Source: Portulaca oleracea (taxonomy: Eukaryota > Streptophyta > Magnoliopsida > Caryophyllales > Portulacaceae). From it: 64,000 bases of DNA. Of this stretch, positions 57,221 to 64,000 are shown piece by piece; within the stretch, counting starts at the first letter, position 1, and the number at the start of each line of letters is the position of its first letter. The notes under the pieces are model-generated. The model was given only the letters and a program-made list of their open reading frames with translations. It made no database searches and was not told the origin of the DNA. The DNA lies in NCBI GenBank assembly GCA_029582165.1, contig CM055889.1, forward strand, positions 16,103,341 to 16,167,340, given 5' to 3'. Made by a program: the position numbers and the translations under genes.

Positions 57221-57730
57221 TGCCTTATGATTGTTTTATATAAAAAAAGATGAGTTTAATTTATGTTAGTTTATAAAAGTAGTCAATGACATAATTTAGA
57301 GAGGTTTGCAAATTTTCTTCCCTCCCCAATTATTGTTATGTCAAAATTGGGAAGTCAAGCTTTTACCAGGGGCGAAAAATCAGGTTCGGTTCAAATTAGA
57401 TTTCGGATAATTTGAACATTCAGACGAAATTTTTAAACTTGAATCATGTCCGAATTCCAAATTCATGAATGTTTCTAGTCTCAAGTATATCTATATTTCA
57501 ACGACTATCTGTAGTCTGCAACTCTTCTAGACTCACTTTATTAATCGACCCCTCAATGAATTGGACATCTTCTTCCTAACTCTTCATCTGATTAGCAATT
57601 TTGCTTAACGTTTGATGGTGTCAGTTGGTTAGACGACATTGTTCCTCACTTTTGAAAACAAAACCTTTTGTTGATTAGTAAATGTCTTCGAAAACTCCTC
57701 CATCAATGCCATTAATTTTGCTTTACTTTA

Positions 57731-57888
57731 ATGAGTGTTTGGATGGGGAAGTTTTCTAGGAAAATTTATTAATTTTTCCAAGTTGATCAAATTTTCCTAT
57801 GTTACATTGCAAAATAAGGATAACAAAGTAAATTCTCAAGAAAAACTAGTCCAAGAAACATTTTTCTGAAAAAGAACCAAACACATTC
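57731..57888. mobile_element. Tourist-like MITE, 158 bp
   Basis: ATGAGTGTTTGG at the left and CCAAACACATTC at the right are flanked by TTA on both sides (57728-57730 and 57889-57891). Termini and interior words (AGGAAAATTT, TTTTCCTA) resemble the 227-bp MITE at 37149-37375, so they are probably one family. Confidence 0.7.
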
Positions 57889-57891
57889 TTA

Positions 57892-60800
57892 GTCTTTGTC
57901 GTTATATATTACACCAGAATCGAATACTTTGATACTAACGTTACAACTTGAGGAAGAGGGCTGGAAACACTTGGACAAAAGGTGCTTTATGATATAACTT
58001 TTATATTATATTTAAAATGAATTAACTTTTTATTACAATATTTATTTACTAATCATCTAACTAAATTTCTGTCCAAAAACAATTGATTCCAAAAACCTCG
58101 TAATTAACTTTCATTAACACATGCAATGTACTCACAAGATGAATCATTTCAACATTCATTCATAAGTTGAATCCATTATTGCTTCAAATGATCATCTCTT
58201 TAACTTCATCGACAAAATCACTCCTCAATTTTACAAGTTTGTGCAAATTTAAGATGGATTGTTTTTTATTTCCCATCAAATTGATTTTATAAGATGACGT
58301 TTTATAAGATGGCGTTTAATGATTACAAAAAACAAACAAGTACAACAATTCTACAAATTTGACGATTCAATTGTTGACTCACTGTGTGTATTTTGGTTGT
58401 TGCCCTTCTTTTTTTTTCAACTTTTTTGAAGTAACATTTTCGCTCAATTTTGGGTTTTTTGAATAAGTGTTATTTTCTCCATTTTTTTTATCATAAATTT
58501 ACAAATTAGATATATATGTCCCCAATATTAACCTTGAGTTTTAGCAAATATCTTTAATTTTCAAGGGAGTTCGAGTTTAGTTTAGTGGTTGTGAATATGG
58601 TTATGTTAATGGAGGAGAAGATCTGAATTTTGGTTACAACTTTAGCATGTCTCTCATCAAGCGAAGTTGGAGTTGCTACCGAAAATTGCCACTGGGCATT
58701 GTTCCCGGACTTTGTATCTCTGACCTGTTGGTTTGGGAGTCTCTTATTTCATATTTATACTGGGTTGTTCATGTTTGGTTGTGTGAACCCCAACGATAAC
58801 ATTAATGTAGAGGTTGCTCTTGTAGTTAAGTGGGAGATGAGTATTTTTTAGAGTAGGATTTACTTTTGGTCTTTTTGATTTCTCTACTAGTGTCAGGTCA
58901 CCTAATCAAAACATGCAACTTCAATTGTTTTTAGCATAAACAAGGATTGCTTTATTTACAATTGATAAATAGAGTTATAATAAGTTGGAGTTGGTTGCAG
59001 TTGTCGATTTTTCGTGGACCGTGCATGTCTCTACTCACTTATATGAAAAAATCAATAATTTATCACGTTACTAACTGTGGACGCCTCAAGCTTAGTATTT
59101 TTCTTACTATTAATTTGGAGCATAATTCTTTCGTGTTTAATTGGCTCAATCGTGCCATTAGTTGAATGGATGGCTAGACATTCACACCTCATGTCATCGA
59201 TGTTACCTCAACTTATGACATACACTCTTCCACTTTGCGAAGACGTTAAGTAGGCGCACCTCTAGAGTGTAATGGAGGCCACCTACCTAGTCCATGAGCC
59301 TTTTTGATCGCCCATTGACCCTTTCCAAGTAACGCGATGTTACCTCTGAGAGATATATGCTAACTATTATGTGCTATCAATTATAAATGACAATTATTTT
59401 ATGAAGAATGTAACATATTTAGTTTGTCTTTTCCAATTAAACTTTCAGCATAATTTTTTATATGAAATTAATTTATATCTAGTTATTTCTAGGTGTTTCC
59501 TTCTTTTTTAAATGTTCCTGGATTGCGACATAAACAAAATTAGAAGATTTACTTATAGGAAAGAATCCATATAGTCAAGAGTCGTTTATAACTCTGATTG
59601 TATATATAGTGTTGATTCTTTATTTTACGGATGTTTTCTCAAATATTGCAAGATATGACAAGATATCTTGGTGTTATGACTTATGAACCATCACATTGAA
59701 GAATGTATTCATATGATGCTTGGCATGGGTATTTATAGGTGGTCACCTCATGTCCTCAAGGGTAGGATGATAATTACATAGGAAGATTGGGCCTATCTAG
59801 GTAATGGGCTTTTAGTAATATTGTTTCACTTGGCTTAGATTAGAGGGTTTAGAAGGGAAGAATGCCCATTGATAATTTGATGACTTATTTAGGGTGTAAG
59901 TGTGTCACTAGAATACTAGATAGTTAAGTTGGGTGCCAAACAATGAATGATGGTTTGATGTGTTTGATGATGTGACAAATGCCATGGTTTTACCCGAATT
60001 AAACCCTGTCATTTGTGTTCATGGCGCAATTAGAATAACATATGGCTAAGCCGCTGTTTTTTTAGAGTAATAAGTTAAATTTATTTTTATCTTATTTTAT
60101 CTTGCATGATTTTCTAAAAAAATGCCCAAATCAAAGTTAAAATTTACTTGTAAAATAACTTTACCTCGTCATTAACTTAGATACCACAAATTTCATCCTT
60201 ACCTCTTATTTTCTTTCCTTACCTACCACAAATTTTACTACTAACTTATCTACCATAAATTTTAACGTATTTACATATTCACCTACCATAAATATCATTA
60301 TACTCCCTTCTTCTACCACTAACTTGCCTACCATAAATTTTAGTTATAAAAAATTAAATAAATATCATTACTTTTTCTAACGGTTAAAATATGCATAATA
60401 GATGTATAAAACACGTATAGGCAAATTGACCGTCTAAAAGCGCAAATCCATCCTCTATGGAGGCCGCCGAGTAATAAGGGCGTTTTTCTGTTCTCGCTGA
60501 ATTATAATGTTTAATAATCATTTAATATACAAACTATTCATTTTAAAAGAGGGAAAAATCGAGTTTTTTCTGAGCCGGACAAATTTTGCAAGCTCAACTG
60601 CTCAAGCACTAAACACCCTCTCCTCCTTAGGGATAGTATCCTTATTAATTTAGACAATGAAACTTTAAAATAGATTTCATGGGAAATAAATTGGCCATAT
60701 AAATGTAATTAATATAGTGATAAACCATGCCTGGAAAAATATTCGTTAAACCACTTTTTTTTTTTATGGCACGTTAAACAAATTTTACCACACAATTGTT

Positions 60801-61230
60801 GGAAAACTAATATTCAAATTTTGATAAAAACGTAGCAAAGCCTACATGAAAAGAGAAGAAATCAATTTTGCTTCTCTCAAAGAAGATAGTTATCTTCTAC
60901 TAGAATTACTAGCCACTTATCTAATCACCTTTTCATACATAATTCCGAAATTAAAATTTTGTGACATTATTGTACGAAAAGCTCCAATTTTTTCCTCCCC
61001 AAAAAATCTTGAATAATTGTCCATGAAAAGAAATCTAGACAAGCATAATTTACAAAACCCAACGAAGGAATGTTTGTCGATTGGGTTACAAAGGTGGCAT
61101 GAAAATTTTTAGTTTTATGATCCATAAAATGAATAAAATTCCTCCCCATTAAAATCACAGCTCACTTTAATATATTCTTGCACCACCTTTTAGAGGGAGA
61201 GAGAGTAAAGAACACATCAAAGGAATAGAA
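57892..61230. other. Gene-free AT-rich DNA
   Basis: Frames here are short and have no domain character. No LTR ends, TIR pairs or tRNA-like folds were recognised. Confidence 0.45.
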
Positions 61231-61233
61231 GTA

Positions 61234-61471
61234 CTCCCGTCTCATATTAATTGTCATCTTTAAAAATTATGCAGTTAAATTTTTTGATAAATTTTTTAAT
61301 ATATATAACAAATTACTTTATAAAATTAACATTATTAAATTGATAACAAAAAACGCTATCATAGTATAATATTGCAATTGTTAATGACATATTATGTAAA
61401 ATATCAATCAAAAAATGATATTAAAAATCGTAAAAATTAAAATAATAACCATTAATACGAAACGGTGGGAG
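61234..61471. mobile_element. Stowaway-like (Tc1/mariner) MITE, 238 bp
   Basis: CTCCCGTCTCATATTAATTG at the left and ACGAAACGGTGGGAG at the right are inverted repeats of the Stowaway type (consensus CTCCCTCCGTCCC), flanked by TA on both sides (61232-61233 and 61472-61473). The core is AT-rich and non-coding. Confidence 0.85.
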
Positions 61472-61473
61472 TA

Positions 61474-62670
61474 GAATTGAAACAGGAACACATTTCCCAA
61501 TTCCTTCAAACCAGACAGACAGTCCAATCTGCACCACCTTGTTCATCTTTTAATTTTTCTTTACAAAGTTTTTGGTTCTCCTTCGGCCTTTTCCCTTTTT
61601 CCCTTTATCTTTTTCCCTTTACAAAGTTTTCGATCGTCTTCATCATTATCATATCAGTTTCTTTTGAATCATTCTCACTACTCTCCAGGTTCATTTAAAG
61701 GGAACTCTAATACAAATCCTACTCCTATGATAAAAATTAAATCAAACATATTCATATATAATGGATTAATAATCAGAACATTAATTTAAATCAATTACGA
61801 TTTCACATTCGCAAAGATGATAACCAAATATTATATGTATATCCTTATATATTCAATAGGAACTTATTTTATTTTTCAACTTATTTTATACAACACTTCT
61901 TTTTAAAAGAAAGTTGCAAGTGAGATGATAAATTTGAGTAATTAGTAATTACCAACAATTTGTAAGGATCGTGAACGATGAATGATATCCAACTTTACTA
62001 CTATGTTTACCGTGATAAAAATTTTGATGATTATAAACAATTTGAACATATACTTTTAAAATAATATTTATAACTATTTTGGTGTCAACTTTTTATTTAC
62101 AAATCATCATATTCTTGAATGTATCTATTATTTTTTATATTATATATATTTTTATTGTGTCATATTGCCGTAAGCTTACCCTTTTTCATTTTTTGATGGA
62201 GCCGTAAGCTTACTTTTTGGTTAAGGTGGGCAACTCTAAAGTGATGGAGTAAGTTGTATCTTAGGCTATGTTCAAAATCTTCTTTTTGAATACGTATATT
62301 AAATGATTAGTGATCCTTTATTAAAGATAGTATTTTATACTGTGTTCCTCAAAAGTTTCATAGAGACCAACTCCCCAATCATCCCACTCTCTACTTTTAT
62401 TTATCCAACTACTACTACTACTACCACTGCTTGTACTTCTACAAGCACCAACATCTTCACTTTGCTTCACATGCATTCCACTTTATAACAACACACCATT
62501 TTATCATCTTCCTCTTCCTACAAGTAAGGCACATTCAAACAAACACCTCTCTATATATCTTCCATATATACATACATACAAGCAAATAATCTACACACAC
62601 AAATGATCTTCTCTTAAACTTACAATCTCTTAGCTTTGTTTTTCTTGACAGAAAATTGAAGTACTTGAAA
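61474..62670. other. SMXL upstream region
   Basis: AT-rich. A TATA-like CTCTATATATCTT lies near 62550-62562, about 115 bp before the start codon, and an ACT/ACC repeat lies near 62407-62430. The frame at 61465-61698 is not supported as a gene. Confidence 0.45.
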
Positions 62671-64000
62671 ATGAGAACCCCAGGGGGTTGCAGCAGCATT
62701 CATCAAGCCCTAACCCCGGAAGCGGCAACCGTGGTTAAGCAAGCCATAAACCTGGCTCGACGACGAGGTCATGCCCAGGTCACACCCATCCACGTGGCGA
62801 CTGTCATGCTAGCCTCACCCGCGGGTCTTCTAAGATCGGCGTGTCTCAAGTCCAACTCCTACCCTTACCAATGCAAGGCCTTGGAGCTCTGCTTCAACGT
62901 CGCCCTCAACCGCCTCCCTGCCACCTCTTCTAGCCCCTTGCTGGGCCCCACGACGGCCCACCACCATTACCCGGCTCTGGCAAATGCCCTCATGGCAGCC
63001 TTCAAGCGGGCCCAGGCCCACCAGAGGCGCGGGTCCATCGAGGCCCAACAGCAGCCCATTCTCGCTCTCAAGATTGAGACTGAGCAGCTTGTCATATCCA
63101 TTCTTGATGATCCTAGTGTTAGTAGGGTTATGAGGGAGGCTGGCTTCTCTAGCACTCTTATTAAGTCTTGTGTTGAGCAGTCCCTCTCTGAGGTCTCCTC
63201 TAAGACTAATACTACTACTACTACTACTAACGTCGTCGTTAACTCTAATCTTAAGCCTAATTATCCCTTAGAGCTTGGGTTATCGAGCACGTTTAGCCAC
63301 GCAAGGAACGAGGATGTGTCGAGTGTGATAGACTCATGGGCTAGGAGGAAGGAGAAGGGCAGTTTGGTCCTTGTTGGGGAGTGTTTGGGGAGTTGTGAAG
63401 GGGTGGTCAGGGCAGTTAAGGACAGACTTGAGAGAGGATCCTCAGATGTTCCCATGGAGTTGAGGTATGTGCAATTCCTAAACTGCCCTCTGTTGGCCAT
63501 GAGGAACCTGACAAGGGAGGAGATTGACATCAAGTTGGGAGAGATTAGGAGCATGGTAAAAGGGTGTGGTGGAATAGGGGTAGTTTTGTACTTGGGTGAT
63601 CTCAAATGGGTAGCTGAGTACTGGGCATACTATAGTACCAATGGTGAGCAACAAAAGAGGCAGTACTATAATTACTGCCCAGGAGAGCACTTGGTGATGG
63701 GGCTCAGAAGGTTGGTTTTCGGGAATGTCGAAAATGGAAGGATTTGGTTGATGGGTGTTTCTAATTTCAACTCATTCATGAAGTGCAAAGCTGGGAATCC
63801 ATCCTTGGAGACACTCTTGGATCTTCATGCTATTACCATTCCTTCTGCAACTTTGGACCTCTCCCTTAACCTTGACTGGTATGTATGTATGCAACTATGC
63901 ATCAACTTTAGTTTATGAGTTTGTCTTATATTATTAGTGCTAAACCAATTGTTTTCTTGTGCTTGTTGTTTCAGCAGCAAAAAGAGTGACATTCGACGTA
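62671..64000 (+). CDS. SMXL: SMAX1-like (SMXL) protein, 5' part, cut by the window edge
   Basis: Exon 1 runs 62671-63878 (402 codons plus two bases). An intron 63879-63974 follows, then the start of exon 2 to the window end. The protein starts MRTPGGCSSIHQALTPEAAT, with the double Clp-N domain in about residues 8-170 (QAINLARRRGHAQVTPIHVA; CKALELCFNVALNRLP; EQLVISILDDPSVSRVMREA). The D1-like region follows (LVLVGECLGSCEGVVRAV). SMXLs are nuclear, ClpB-related co-repressors; some are degraded in karrikin or strigolactone signalling and others (SMXL3/4/5) promote phloem formation. The sequence looks closest to the SMXL3/4/5 group, but the degron region lies outside the window, so this is unproven. 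ATG 62671 is chosen because family N-termini begin MR...GG; an upstream in-frame TTG is not a start. The acceptor is a CAGCAG tandem. Confidence 0.93.

Noticed and set aside
1..64000. CRISPR array, bacterial operon or prophage-like system
   Set aside because: Introns, plant protein families and plant transposons show nuclear plant DNA; repeats are satellites, LTRs and TIRs rather than spacer arrays.

Overview
The window is nuclear DNA of a flowering plant, probably a eudicot. The evidence is a set of plant-specific genes with GT-AG introns (a SHAQKY-type MYB, the RRM-PPR protein PPR4, cytosolic ribosomal protein eS17, an OVATE family protein and a SMAX1-like protein), AT-rich spacers, and dense nested transposable elements. 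The species cannot be named from this sequence.

Layout. 1-4.9 kb: an L1-type LINE on the minus strand, broken by a minus-strand Ty3/gypsy element (LTR 623-1809, gag running off the left edge) and by a 731-bp hAT element with an exact 8-bp target duplication. 5.0-11.6 kb: AT-rich repeat DNA holding a Mutator-like element with apparent host-gene pieces (5604-6918) and a young gag-only copia element (7539-10344). 11.6-14.6 kb: AT-rich DNA with a tandem duplication and MITE-like repeats. 15.0-17.1 kb: MYB gene, plus strand. 17.1-19.7 kb: low-information repeat DNA. 19.7-25.5 kb: a decayed MULE transposase, minus strand, with a 3.37-kb solo LTR inserted near its 5' end. 26.9-36.4 kb: PPR4, 11 exons, plus strand. 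36.8-44.1 kb: a decayed minus-strand copia element containing a plus-strand LTR element whose coding region is a PDS5-like open frame. 44.7-46.9 kb: RPS17, plus strand. 46.9-50.5 kb and 55.2-56.5 kb: a long-TIR element and three fragments of a LINE-like ORF1 family with an RRM. 53.4-54.2 kb: OFP gene, plus strand. 55.5-61.5 kb: small MITEs in otherwise empty DNA. 62.7-64.0 kb: 5' part of an SMXL gene, plus strand, cut by the right edge.

The five host genes are unrelated in function and do not form a cluster. PPR4 is expected to act in chloroplast rps12 trans-splicing, RPS17 in cytosolic translation, MYB and OFP in transcriptional control of development, and SMXL in karrikin/strigolactone-type signalling or phloem development. 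The most unusual object is the element at 40814-43357. It has LTRs, a primer binding site, a polypurine tract and a 5-bp target duplication, but carries a 409-codon open frame whose first half is clearly homologous to the cohesin regulator PDS5, with no recognisable gag or pol.
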